A stretch of DNA of 64,000 bases, from NCBI GenBank assembly GCA_964411985.1, contig CAYPNF010000016.1, positions 76,944-140,943 of the forward strand, read 5' to 3'. The translations under genes were made by a program, and so were the position numbers. Shown piece after piece: positions 17,204 to 26,527 of the stretch. Below the pieces are notes generated by a model, which saw only the letters and a program-made list of their open reading frames with translations, did not search any database and was not told the origin of the DNA. This DNA comes from CAYPNF01 sp964411985 (GTDB taxonomy: Bacteria > Verrucomicrobiota > Verrucomicrobiia > Limisphaerales > J093). Position 1 is the first letter of the stretch; the number at the start of each line of letters is the position of its first letter.

Positions 17204-19834
17204 ATGGGTAGAGTCTTGCGCGGGGGAATGGGCTCCTGGGTTGGGATCATACTCCTGGGATTGGTCGCGCTGGAGGTGTGCACGTTGGTCTGGGTGCGGG
17301 AGCTGGAGTTTCGCAAGTTTTGCAGCAACCTCTTTCAGGCGATTGGGGCCATGATCGCCGCAGGAGCCCTGGGGCTGGCAGCTCGGAAACTTCGGCGGGA
17401 GAATAGCGAATTCGCGTCGGGCTGGCCCTGGATCGCCGGGTCCGCATGCCTCTGGGCGATGGGGATGATCGTTTTCTTCGTGGTGGAGAGTGTCTTTAAG
17501 CAGCAGGCTTATCCCGGATTCGCTGATGTATTTCTCTACGCCTCGTATCCGGTGATGATACTCGGTTTGTGGAGGCTGCCGGTGGAGCCACTAACTCCGA
17601 GAGAACGGTGGAACAACGCGATTGACCTCGGGGCACTGGGACTAGTGGGGGCCGTGGTGATTTGGCAGTTCAACCTGCGCCTGTTGGTAGAGAGCCTGGC
17701 CGCAGCACCGGATGCGGGGGTGCTCGCCTCGCTGGGGTACACTTTCCTCGACACGGTATTGGTCTTGATGTTGTTCTCGAGGCTGGTGCACAAGGTCGGG
17801 GAAAGACGGCGTTTTGTGCCGATGCTTCTCTTGGTGTTGGGATGCTTCTGCCTCGTGACTTCCGATTTGTTGCAGGGCTATGTCTCGACGGGCGCGGATT
17901 TTGAGAGCGGGTCGTTCCTGGATCTGGGGTGGCTCCTTTTCAGCGTGTTTTGCGGTTGGGCCGCCCTGGATTTGCTGAAGGACCGCTCTAGCGGGGCGGA
18001 GGAATCCTTGGACCGTTTTCGTGTGACTTGGAGCGTCTCCGTCTCCTACCTCTGGATCGGGACCGTATTCTTCATCTTGGTATGGCTGGTCTTTCACAGG
18101 GACCAGACCCAAAAGGGTCTCTTGGTGGCGGGGGTGGGTGGTGCGATGGTCCTGGCGGTCACGCGCCAGGTGCGAATTTTGCAGGAGAACGCGGAGCTGT
18201 ACCGGGGATTGCGTCAGGCGCATGGGGAACTCGAAGCCAAAGTGCGCGAGCGCACGGCAGAGCTCCAGGCGCAAACAGAACTCCTGAGGACTTCGGAACA
18301 GACCTTCCGCGGGATTGTGGAGACGACGCGCGAAAGGCTCTGGGCCATGGCTCCCGATGGACGCCAGACCTACTGTAACCCGGCGGTGGAACGAATGCTC
18401 GGCTACACGGCACCGGAGTTTCTTACGCTCGGGTTGGAATGCATGCATCCGGAAGATCGTTCTCGCTTCGCACGAGCGCTGCCCGAGAAAGTGCGCAAGG
18501 GGGAAGGCTGGACCGACTGGGTGTTGCGGTGGCGTCATCGGGATGGAGAATATCGGCATTTGGAGAGCAGCGCGGTGCCCGTTTTGGATGAAGCGGGAAA
18601 AGTGACCGGTTTCCAGGGAAGCGACCGGGATATTACCGAACGAATCGAGGCGGAGGAGCAGAGTGGCCGCCTGCAGGCACAGCTGATCCAGGCGCAGAAG
18701 ATGGAAGCCGTAGGACAGCTGGCAGGCGGTGTGGCGCATGACTTCAACAACATCTTGTCCGTGATTCTCATGCAGCTCGGTTTGCTGCAGGAGGAGGAGA
18801 CCTTGAAGCCGGAGCTACGGGCTTCCCTCGCGGAGCTGGAGGAGCAAGCGAAGCGGGGATCCAACCTGGTTCGTCAACTCCTCCTTTTCGGGAGACGACA
18901 ATCGCTGCAGAAACAGCTGCTGGATTTGGATTCCCTGCTGGGCAACCTCTTGAAGATGCTTCGCCGCCTCATCGGCGAGAACATCGGGCTGGAGTTTAAG
19001 AACTCCTCCAATCCGTTATGGGTGGAAGCCGATCCCGGAATGTTGGAACAAGTGGTGATGAACCTGGTCGTGAACGCCAGGGATGCCATGTCCGGTGGCG
19101 GACGCGTTACCGTGGCGACCGAAGAGGTGGAAATCAGCGCGGAGCAAGCCGCGCTGAATCCCCAACGCCGCGTCGGCCGGTTCGCCTGTTTGCGGGTAAC
19201 CGACACGGGTTGTGGCATGGACGCGGCGACCTTGCTGCACATCTATGAACCCTTCTTCACCACCAAGCCCGTGGGCAAAGGGACTGGGTTGGGACTTGCG
19301 ACCGTCCATGGGATCGTGCAGAGGCACGACGGTTGGATTGAGGTCCAGAGTGTGTTGGGGGCCGGAACCACGTTTTCCGTTTTCCTGCCTGCCTCGGCCG
19401 TTCGCGCGCAGAGCTCAGCCTCCCAGAAAGGCGGCGCGACGGTGAAGGGGGGCAAAGAAACCGTGTTGCTGGTCGAGGACAACCCGGGAGTCCGGAGCTT
19501 GGCGTCGGCCGTGCTGCGGCGCGGAGGCTACCGCGTGATGGAGGCAGTGGATGGCCATGAGGCACTGAAACGATGGGCGGAACAGGAGGGAAATGTTGCT
19601 TTGCTCGTGACGGACATGATTATGCCTGAAGGCATGACCGGGTTGGAGCTGTCCGAGCGGCTCTGTCGGCAGAAGCCTGGTTTGAAGGTGATCATTATGA
19701 GCGGGTACAGCCCGGAGGCGGCCCTGGGAGAATTGCCCAGGAGGCCAGGACTGGCCTATCTATCCAAGCCTTTTGAGTTAGCCACCTTTGCTCGGACGGT
19801 GCGGGAGTGTCTCGACGGAGAGACACAACCGTGA
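17204..19834 (+). CDS. Membrane-bound hybrid sensor histidine kinase (PAS, HisKA, HATPase, receiver)
   Basis: 876 residues. The N-terminal ~270 residues contain several hydrophobic segments (for example GSWVGIILLGLVALEVCTLV and WIGTVFFILVWLVF), a multi-pass sensor of unrecognised type. A coiled coil (ELEAKVRERTAELQ), a PAS/PAC unit (~365-485, ending GSDRDITERIEAEE), HisKA with His512 in GGVAHDFNNILS and HATPase_c follow (VNARDAMSGGG, DTGCGMD, GKGTGLGLATVHGIV). The C-terminal receiver has Asp804 in LLVTDMIMPEG. All phosphorelay residues are present, but no separate response regulator or DNA-binding output is adjacent. Its stop is 8 bp from the stop of the convergent delta-60 protein. Confidence 0.92.
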   Translation: MGRVLRGGMGSWVGIILLGLVALEVCTLVWVRELEFRKFCSNLFQAIGAMIAAGALGLAARKLRRENSEFASGWPWIAGSACLWAMGMIVFFVVESVFKQQAYPGFADVFLYASYPVMILGLWRLPVEPLTPRERWNNAIDLGALGLVGAVVIWQFNLRLLVESLAAAPDAGVLASLGYTFLDTVLVLMLFSRLVHKVGERRRFVPMLLLVLGCFCLVTSDLLQGYVSTGADFESGSFLDLGWLLFSVFCGWAALDLLKDRSSGAEESLDRFRVTWSVSVSYLWIGTVFFILVWLVFHRDQTQKGLLVAGVGGAMVLAVTRQVRILQENAELYRGLRQAHGELEAKVRERTAELQAQTELLRTSEQTFRGIVETTRERLWAMAPDGRQTYCNPAVERMLGYTAPEFLTLGLECMHPEDRSRFARALPEKVRKGEGWTDWVLRWRHRDGEYRHLESSAVPVLDEAGKVTGFQGSDRDITERIEAEEQSGRLQAQLIQAQKMEAVGQLAGGVAHDFNNILSVILMQLGLLQEEETLKPELRASLAELEEQAKRGSNLVRQLLLFGRRQSLQKQLLDLDSLLGNLLKMLRRLIGENIGLEFKNSSNPLWVEADPGMLEQVVMNLVVNARDAMSGGGRVTVATEEVEISAEQAALNPQRRVGRFACLRVTDTGCGMDAATLLHIYEPFFTTKPVGKGTGLGLATVHGIVQRHDGWIEVQSVLGAGTTFSVFLPASAVRAQSSASQKGGATVKGGKETVLLVEDNPGVRSLASAVLRRGGYRVMEAVDGHEALKRWAEQEGNVALLVTDMIMPEGMTGLELSERLCRQKPGLKVIIMSGYSPEAALGELPRRPGLAYLSKPFELATFARTVRECLDGETQP

Positions 19835-19842
19835 AGCTGCGG

Positions 19843-22800
19843 TCAGAGCTTCGTGGCCCGATAAAACTGAATCGCGTCGGCTGGTGGCTTCCAGAGCGCG
19901 GGTGTGCCTGGGGTCTGGTTGGTGAGGACGGGGGTCCAAGTCTGCAAATCGTGCGAGACTTCGAAGACATACGGCCAGGGAGTCTGGAGGGGCAATCGCA
20001 GCACGGGTGGTTCCCATTGGGGCGTCCAATGGAATCGGAAGTCCCCCTGTAGAGTGCCGTCGAGAAAGGCGAACGCGAGCCCGCGGCGTGGTTGGGCACT
20101 TACTTCGGTCAGCGGACCAGCGAGAGCGAGCAGTTGGTCATTGCAGGCGATACTCTCCACGGCAGGGAGGAAGCTAGGTCGGGTGCCTTCGACTGCATCG
20201 AACGGTTGGGCATCCGAGTAAGGCGTCACGGCAGCGTCGGGCGCTTGGAAAGGAACGAACGTGGAATCGGTGCCGCCATTGGGGTCGAGCCGTGCGATCT
20301 GGGTGTAGCCAGTCGCACGGGCAGCAGGCACTGGGGGTTCGACACGGGTCGCCGTCAGAATAGCCCCATTGGTCTGGAGGTGGATACTGGAGACGGAGAA
20401 CAAACCCGAGGCAAGAGGAGGGAGTGAATCCGGCTGAAATGAGGAGTCGAGTGTGCCGTCGGGAAGAAAGCGACGGAGTGGGGGCTGAAGGGAAGACTGC
20501 GGTATGCCGCCGAGCCAGGTTCTGCTCAGCGTGGTCCCCACAAGAATGCGGTCTTGAGCGTCCAGAGTCATGGCGGTGACGAGGCGCGAGCTGGTCTTCG
20601 AATCCAGCCTGATTGCGGATAGGTTATGGAATTCGCGGTCCAGGGCCCCATCGGGCAGCAGCGAGGTAAGGATGGAGGAGTAGGGATACGTCCCGGAGGC
20701 GAAGCCGAAATATCCGCCCAGGACGATCCGGTCATCGGACTTCACCCTGATAAACTGCACGACAGTTCCGCTCGTCGTGGGGAATGGGTAGCGCAAGGGG
20801 GTCACATAGGACGCCGACAGGAAGGGCGGGGTGAACGAGAGATCGACCGCCCCGTTGGTTTCGAGCCGGGCGAGGTGGTACTTGGCAGCTCCGCTGAAGG
20901 AATCAAAAGTGCCGCCGATGAGGAGCTTACCCTGGCTCTGCAGGCCGAGGGCATAGACCAAGCCGCGATTGGTGCTGAGCATCGCTCCCGAGCCGGGGTC
21001 GAACGATTCGTCGAGAGTGCCATCGGGGAGAAGCCGCGCCACTTGATGCCGAGTGACCGCGCCGATTCTGGAAAACTCGCCAGCGATGACCAGCTTGTGA
21101 TCCGGCTGCAAGAGCATGGTGCGGACGGGGCCATCGGGGCTGGCGGGAGGTTGATAGAACGAATCCAGTTTCCCATCCGGATGAAACCGGGCGAGCGAGG
21201 GACGGGCGATGCCATGAATGGCCACAAACCGACCTGCGGCATAGATCGAGCCATCGGGTGCCGTGAGCAGAGAGTGAATCGTGCCGGCCACTCCCTGGGC
21301 GCTCATGAACGGATAATCGTTGTCAGTGATCTCGACGGTGGCCTCCGGCTGCGCGCCGGGGGTGACTCCTGCAGGCAGCGAGAGCGAGAGGGAAACCAGC
21401 GCGTTGGAGGCTTTCGCCAAATCGTCAAACAAGGGAACGAGGATGCGGTTGGTCACGGAGCTGAAGGACAACTTGGCCGCTGCGAAACGGACCGATACAG
21501 GGTGCTGGCCGCCAAGAATGGGGATCTCCAGGGCCGGACCTGCAGCGCCTCTTCGCACGACCAAAACCTGCGCGTAGCCTTGATCCTCGGAAGTGAGGAA
21601 CGTGGGCTGGGCGAAGTCCACGTTGATATCATTGTCCGCCACCGTGACAGCTAGCTGGGAGGGCCCAACGGGGGTGACGTTGGTGGAAGTGGAAACGATC
21701 CTGAGCTCGATGAGCCCACTCGGTTCGGCGAGGTCGTTGTCGAAGAGCGAGATGACGATGTCTTTCGACCATTCACCAGGAGCGAATACCAAGTTCGTAT
21801 CGACTGTCTCGAAGTAGGGGAGAGTGCGGGCGCTCAAGTTGGTGCTGATGAGGTGCGCGGTGACTTCTTCATCCGCATTGCCGCCGCGAATCACCGTGAC
21901 GGTGAGCGAGCTGCCGTGCTCGTTTGCGGTGAGGCTCGATTGGGCCAGGCCTAGGGTGGCGGGCCGGCTGGCCAAGTGGCTCAGGATCTTCACCAGGAAA
22001 GGCTGGTTCAGCCGATCGAATCCACCGAAGTCGCCACCTACCAACCAGTCCCCACTGGACAGCGGATGGATCACCTTGATGTCCGGAGGAATCTCATTGG
22101 TGCCGTAGGCTGCCACCTCAAGGCGCGCAAGCGCACCCATGCCTGGGTCCAAGCTCGGATCCACCGATCCGTCGGGGAAGAGACGCACCAGGCAACTTCG
22201 AGGAAACCCAGCAACACTGGCAAAGGCTCCACCCACCAGGATCTTGCCCGTAGCTTCCACTGCGGTGGCGGCGATGCGCGCATCGATGCCGGGTCGGCCG
22301 GAGAACGAAGCTCTCTCGGTCAAGTCCTGCAGCAACGTGCCCTCCGAATCGATCTTCACCAACGAGGGAACGGTAGCGTAGGTGTAGGTGGGATTGGCGT
22401 AAGCGACCAGCCGGGCACCGCCCGCCAGGAAAAGGTTTCCGGGCAGCCGAGTTAACGCCGAAATAGCACTGCCACGGGGAATTCCGCCAACGAACTCAGG
22501 TGACACCGTGCCAGCAGGAGTGAGAAGCAAGAGAGGAGCGCTGGCGGCAGCCATCCCAGCGATCCATCCACGATCGGGTGTCTCCAGTAAAACGGTAACC
22601 TCGGCGGTGCTGAAATCCTGGCCGAATCCCAAGTCGAGGTTCCCTTGGGGCGTGATCCGGACCACGCTGCGCTGGTAGGGGGGTGCTGCGAATCGGAAAC
22701 TTCCCGCGCAAAGGACTCCGCCATCGGGCATCGATGCGATTTCGTTAATGGCTTGCCACCCGACCAGGGAAGTCTGGTCTCGAAAAGGAGCGAACCCGGG

Positions 22801-24600
22801 GTCCACTGTGCCGTCGGATGCAAAGCGAACCAACGTAGGAATATCGAGTTGATTCATTTGGGAGAAAGTGCCGCCTGCGAGAAAACTGTTGGACTGGAGC
22901 AGAAGGGCATTCACGCCACCCTCCGCCGCCTGGAGGGGAAGGAAACTGGGGTCGGTGGAGCCGTCCAGACGGATTTTGACTACCGATCCCGTTTCGCCAT
23001 AACCGGTGAACAGGCCGCAACCGAGTAGCAGAGTGGAGTTGGTGAGCGGCAGGATGGTGTTCACGGCTTGCGAAAGTTGGGGAGTGAAAGCAGGGTCCGG
23101 CGCTCCCGCTCCGGAGATGGACTGAGGTGCCGTGACAACAACCAGGCAATTGGAGGGGGTTCCCATACCACCACCCGGGCTTGCAGAGCCCAGTCCCAAG
23201 GATACCCAGGATTCCTGACTGGGCGGACTACCTCCCAAGAGGAGAATGGCGTTTTGGCATCGGTCGCCCGGCAGGAAGGTGACCGTGTTGGTGGTCAGGA
23301 TCGGCTGAACACCGGGCCCATGAGCGATGATAGCCAAGTCAACTTGCTGGGTGAGATCCAAACCGCCCCGCCGCAGGATGGGAATCAGAGTCTTGGGCGA
23401 GTCCGCACAGGTAACGACTTCGCTTCCGGCAAACGCAAATGCCGCTGGGTCGCACGGCGTGTCCAGATGAAGCTGAGCCAGGTAGGGAGACACGACGGGC
23501 CCCGCAAGGCGAAAAGCACCTCCCGCAAGGAGCGTTTGATCGTTCAGCAGGGCAAAGCAGGTCAGGATGGAGTCGAATCCATCGCCTGGATCCCAGCAGA
23601 AATCCGTGGAACCATTGTGATGGAGACGGATGAGTCCCGGCGCAGGAAGACCGTTGGCTCCCATAAAGTAGCCGAGCACGATGAGTTTTCCGTCACGGGT
23701 CGGTTGAATGCCGAGGATTCCCGAGCTGCTGGCACTGGTATAGGTGAACTCGGGAGCAAAGCTCGGATCGAGCCTTCCGTCGGCAGTGAGGCGAATCACT
23801 CGGGGCTTGGCAAAGGGGTTCGCCGCATCTTTTGCGGGCGTAAGGAGTCCGTAGATTTCTCCCTCCGGCCCCAGGGCGAGCCGACTGATCTTGTCGCCCG
23901 CTTGAATCTCCGGCTGGAAGGCAGGGTCGATGGCTCCCGAGGTCGTGAGACGGAGGAGGGAGGAGTTCTGGTTTGGAGCCGCGAAGACTCCGCTGAGCAA
24001 CAGCGCCCCCGAAGGCAGTGGGACGATCGCGGAGACCGTGTCCGTGGCGCTCAAGGTGGAGAGGAAGGTGGCGTCGGGGCTCCCATCCGGGAGCAGTCGC
24101 GCGAGGCGCGTGGTTTGCAGGCCCGCGACATTGGTGAAGGCCCCGGAAAAGTACATTTTGCCTTCGGGCGCGGGGAGCAGGCTGCCGAGCGTTGCGTTGG
24201 TAGGAAAGAACGATGGCACCGTGAAACTGGGATCCGATGCTCCATCGGCGAGCAAGCGCGCCACCCCCGGCCTACTCTGAGCGTCGTTCGTATAATAGGA
24301 GCTCAGCAGGATCGCGCCATCGGTGCCCAGTTCGATGCGTCTCGGAAAGGCCGTCAAGCCGTGCTGAAACGTCGGGTCGACCAAACCATTAGGCAGGAGT
24401 CGGGCCAGGAAGGGAGCACGAGTCGTTCCGAGATTCGTAAACGAACCAGCGAGGAGAAACCGCCCATCGGGCAGCGGGGCAATGTCTCGCACGTAGTTGT
24501 CGGGGGCGGACTCGGCTGGGAGGCCGGGGCTGAAGACCGAAGCAGAATCGGCCCAAGCCGCCAAAGACATGCCGAGGACGAGCGCGGAGAATGCCTTCAT
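19843..24600 (-). CDS. Giant secreted delta-60 repeat protein with Calx-beta domains
   Basis: 1585 residues with a signal peptide (FSALVLGMSLAAWADSAS). Blocks of ~50-60-residue repeats of the delta-60 type run through ~25-390, ~500-870 and ~1100-1500. Each contains a LARLLPDGSPDATF-like motif plus GKILVGG-like strands, giving beta-propeller-like blades. Between them are Calx-beta-like segments (~880-1000 and ~1000-1097, ending in VTVADNDI and VEITDNDY) and a weaker one near 395-480. The end carries a module also found in three other proteins here: VFEVSHDLQTW, then QFYRATKL at the C-terminus. The likely site is the cell surface or medium, with a possible adhesin or scaffold role; no catalytic motif was seen. 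Confidence 0.85.
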   Translation of the reverse strand: MKAFSALVLGMSLAAWADSASVFSPGLPAESAPDNYVRDIAPLPDGRFLLAGSFTNLGTTRAPFLARLLPNGLVDPTFQHGLTAFPRRIELGTDGAILLSSYYTNDAQSRPGVARLLADGASDPSFTVPSFFPTNATLGSLLPAPEGKMYFSGAFTNVAGLQTTRLARLLPDGSPDATFLSTLSATDTVSAIVPLPSGALLLSGVFAAPNQNSSLLRLTTSGAIDPAFQPEIQAGDKISRLALGPEGEIYGLLTPAKDAANPFAKPRVIRLTADGRLDPSFAPEFTYTSASSSGILGIQPTRDGKLIVLGYFMGANGLPAPGLIRLHHNGSTDFCWDPGDGFDSILTCFALLNDQTLLAGGAFRLAGPVVSPYLAQLHLDTPCDPAAFAFAGSEVVTCADSPKTLIPILRRGGLDLTQQVDLAIIAHGPGVQPILTTNTVTFLPGDRCQNAILLLGGSPPSQESWVSLGLGSASPGGGMGTPSNCLVVVTAPQSISGAGAPDPAFTPQLSQAVNTILPLTNSTLLLGCGLFTGYGETGSVVKIRLDGSTDPSFLPLQAAEGGVNALLLQSNSFLAGGTFSQMNQLDIPTLVRFASDGTVDPGFAPFRDQTSLVGWQAINEIASMPDGGVLCAGSFRFAAPPYQRSVVRITPQGNLDLGFGQDFSTAEVTVLLETPDRGWIAGMAAASAPLLLLTPAGTVSPEFVGGIPRGSAISALTRLPGNLFLAGGARLVAYANPTYTYATVPSLVKIDSEGTLLQDLTERASFSGRPGIDARIAATAVEATGKILVGGAFASVAGFPRSCLVRLFPDGSVDPSLDPGMGALARLEVAAYGTNEIPPDIKVIHPLSSGDWLVGGDFGGFDRLNQPFLVKILSHLASRPATLGLAQSSLTANEHGSSLTVTVIRGGNADEEVTAHLISTNLSARTLPYFETVDTNLVFAPGEWSKDIVISLFDNDLAEPSGLIELRIVSTSTNVTPVGPSQLAVTVADNDINVDFAQPTFLTSEDQGYAQVLVVRRGAAGPALEIPILGGQHPVSVRFAAAKLSFSSVTNRILVPLFDDLAKASNALVSLSLSLPAGVTPGAQPEATVEITDNDYPFMSAQGVAGTIHSLLTAPDGSIYAAGRFVAIHGIARPSLARFHPDGKLDSFYQPPASPDGPVRTMLLQPDHKLVIAGEFSRIGAVTRHQVARLLPDGTLDESFDPGSGAMLSTNRGLVYALGLQSQGKLLIGGTFDSFSGAAKYHLARLETNGAVDLSFTPPFLSASYVTPLRYPFPTTSGTVVQFIRVKSDDRIVLGGYFGFASGTYPYSSILTSLLPDGALDREFHNLSAIRLDSKTSSRLVTAMTLDAQDRILVGTTLSRTWLGGIPQSSLQPPLRRFLPDGTLDSSFQPDSLPPLASGLFSVSSIHLQTNGAILTATRVEPPVPAARATGYTQIARLDPNGGTDSTFVPFQAPDAAVTPYSDAQPFDAVEGTRPSFLPAVESIACNDQLLALAGPLTEVSAQPRRGLAFAFLDGTLQGDFRFHWTPQWEPPVLRLPLQTPWPYVFEVSHDLQTWTPVLTNQTPGTPALWKPPADAIQFYRATKL

Positions 24601-24693
24601 GCCCCTCTTATAGCACAGAACTGAAGCGAGTCAAAGCGAGACAGAACCGACCGGCGAGGTTGGCCGAATTCGAGGGACCGCTCGGTTTGGCGA

Positions 24694-24975
24694 AGCTTTT
24701 GGAGTGCGGTGGGGAGCGAAGCGAAGTACCGCTTTTCGGACCCCTTTGGAAACGGCCGGAGGGTGTTGGGAGGGGAAAGCGGCACCTGGTGGCGCGCGCA
24801 CTCCAAGACCTGGCGGACTTTCCGAGGCCCTTTTGCGTTCTGCGCCAGCTTTTGGAGTGCGGTGGGGAGCGAAGCGAAGTACCGCTTTTGGTACCCTTTG
24901 GAAACGGCCGGAGGTTGTCGGGGGGGGAAAGCGGCACCTGAGGGCGCGCACGAGCCTCCGGCTCACGGCGGACTC
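24694..24975. repeat. Two tandem copies of a 153-bp repeat
   Basis: Copy 1 starts at 24694 and copy 2 at 24847. Both begin GCTTTTGGAGTGCGGTGGGG, continue with a GCGAAGCGAAGTACCGC stretch, then TTTGGAAACGGCCGGAGG and GGGGAAAGCGGCACCTG, and end near GGCGGAC. They differ by scattered substitutions. Frames through it on either strand give low-complexity, unlikely proteins, so it is treated as non-coding. It lies between the delta-60 gene's 5' end and the secG terminator. Confidence 0.8.
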
Positions 24976-25178
24976 CACGGAGTTACGTTTCCCGGATGCT
25001 TCTCCGTATCTTACTTTCGATTTGGCCTGTGCCTCGCAAGTCGGATCCAACTTCGCCTCCGTCTCTGTGCTTCCCGTGCGCCAAGACGGCTGGGTGGTCT
25101 GGGGCTTGCCGAAGGCCGTTGATCCGGAGCTCTGGTTTCGGCTCGGGTTTGGAGAGCATGTGCCGTGAGCATGCCCCC

Positions 25179-25212
25179 AAAAACGAACAACCCCCGGTTG
25201 TTACCCGGGGGT
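25179..25212 (-). terminator. Rho-independent terminator of the pgk-tpiA-secG operon
   Basis: ACCCCCGG (25190-25197) pairs with CCGGGGGT (25205-25212). On the minus strand the hairpin is followed by a U-rich tract (AAAAA on plus at 25179-25183). It lies 31 bp past the secG stop. Confidence 0.85.
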
Positions 25213-25243
25213 GATCGCGTTCGAAGCGAAAGTAAGATCGGCC

Positions 25244-25660
25244 CTACCTGGCCGGCGAGTTCGTCGGGGTCACCGGCACGACGGGCAGGACGAGGTTGGT
25301 GACAGCAGGCTGCAGCACCACTCCCTGGTTCGTCGGCGTAACGGCGGGGTTCGACATCGCCGCTGGATTTTTGGCCTGTCGGTCCAACTCACTCAGAATC
25401 CCGCGTCCCCCGGCTTTCACTCGGTGGGAATGAAGGATGGAAAGAGTGAGAGCGAGAATGAGGAAAATGCCCGCGGCATACTTGGTGACGCGCGACAACA
25501 CCGTGCCGGACCCGGCACCGAAGAGCGCGTCGGAAGTCGCCCCACCGAAGGCGAGACCGGCACCGGCCTCCTTTTTCGGCAGCTGCACAAGGATCAGCAG
25601 GATGAGCAGCAGACTGTTCAGGACCAGAACGAACGTGAGCAAACCAATGACCAGACTCAT
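25244..25660 (-). CDS. secG: Preprotein translocase subunit SecG
   Basis: 138 residues. Two membrane helices (~4-26 and ~62-80) flank the conserved cytoplasmic loop LVQLPKKEAGAGLAFGG, which is diagnostic for SecG, followed by LSRVTKYAAGIFLILAL. SecG supports SecYE-mediated export at the inner membrane. The C-terminal ~50 residues beyond the second helix are Pro/Asn/Val-rich and longer than in Escherichia coli SecG. It is the last gene of the pgk-tpiA-secG operon, 37 bp after tpiA, and is followed by a terminator. Confidence 0.95.
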   Translation of the reverse strand: MSLVIGLLTFVLVLNSLLLILLILVQLPKKEAGAGLAFGGATSDALFGAGSGTVLSRVTKYAAGIFLILALTLSILHSHRVKAGGRGILSELDRQAKNPAAMSNPAVTPTNQGVVLQPAVTNLVLPVVPVTPTNSPAR

Positions 25661-25697
25661 ATAGGGAAAGTGCGAACCGCGCTTTCAGCGCGGTGGA

Positions 25698-26462
25698 TTA
25701 AATGGAATTCTTGACGATATCAGTAAAGCTACGAACTTCCAGCGCCGCGCCCCCGACCAACGCGCCGTCCACGTCGGGTTGACTCATCAATTCGCGGGCA
25801 TTGGAAGGTTTCACGGAGCCGCCGTACTGGATGCGCACCCGCTTGGCAGTGGCTTCATCGAAGAGCGTCACCAGGGTCCGGCGAATGAATGCGTGGGCTG
25901 ACTGCGCCTGCTCGGTCGTTGCGGTTTTGCCGGTCCCGATGGCCCAAACCGGCTCGTACGCCAGCACACATTCTTCCATTTGGGCCTTGGTGAGGCCAGC
26001 GAGGCTGCCTTTGAGCTGCGTCTCCAACACCTTTTCCGTGGCGCCAGATTCACGCTCCTCCAGCGTTTCGCCAACGCAAATGATGGGCTTCAACGCCGCC
26101 GCCAGGGTGGCGAGCGCCTTCTTGGCGATGAGCTCGTTTGACTCCTTCTGATACTGACGACGTTCCGAATGGCCGAGAATGACGTAACGGACCGAGAACT
26201 CCTTGAGCATGACGGCGCTGACTTCACCGGTGTAAGCTCCCGAAGCGTGCTCACTCATGTTCTGAGCTCCGAGGCGAATATTCGACTCCAGAACCGCCTT
26301 CGAGACTTCCGCCAGGGCGGTGAAAGGCGGGCAAACGACGAGATCGACTTCCTTGATGCTGCTCAGCTCGCGCTTGAGGCCGTTGACGAGGTCGAGTGCT
26401 TCGGCGCCGGTTTTGTTCATCTTCCAATTGCCGGCGATAATGAGCTTGCGGTCTTTGTTCAT
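25698..26462 (-). CDS. tpiA: Triosephosphate isomerase
   Basis: 254 residues from ATG 26462 (MNKDRKLIIAGNWKMNKTG); an in-frame start 54 bp upstream would add an unlikely tail. It interconverts dihydroxyacetone phosphate and glyceraldehyde-3-phosphate in the cytoplasm. Active-site landmarks are all present: the lysine of GNWKMNK, the histidine of VILGHSERR, the glutamate of LAYEPVWAIGTGK, and the phosphate loops IQYGGSVKP and DGALVGGAAL. It lies between pgk (65 bp upstream) and secG, the usual glycolytic order. Confidence 0.97.
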   Translation of the reverse strand: MNKDRKLIIAGNWKMNKTGAEALDLVNGLKRELSSIKEVDLVVCPPFTALAEVSKAVLESNIRLGAQNMSEHASGAYTGEVSAVMLKEFSVRYVILGHSERRQYQKESNELIAKKALATLAAALKPIICVGETLEERESGATEKVLETQLKGSLAGLTKAQMEECVLAYEPVWAIGTGKTATTEQAQSAHAFIRRTLVTLFDEATAKRVRIQYGGSVKPSNARELMSQPDVDGALVGGAALEVRSFTDIVKNSI

Positions 26463-26527
26463 TCTACTTGTGTTGGTTAAAATCAATTCTTTGATGGGGC
26501 TGACGGTGCTTGGCACCGGCCCCGACT

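Noticed and set aside
23068..24624. A 518-codon plus-strand frame opposite the delta-60 gene
   Set aside because: It lacks any recognisable domain and is rich in Arg/Gly as expected for an antisense shadow; the minus frame has repeats and a signal peptide.
24704..25168. A plus-strand frame through the 153-bp repeats ending in a protein-like stretch (VRQDGWVVWGLPKA)
   Set aside because: Most of it is repeat sequence and no start or ribosome-binding site is seen; the final ~50 codons could be a gene remnant but no family was recognised.
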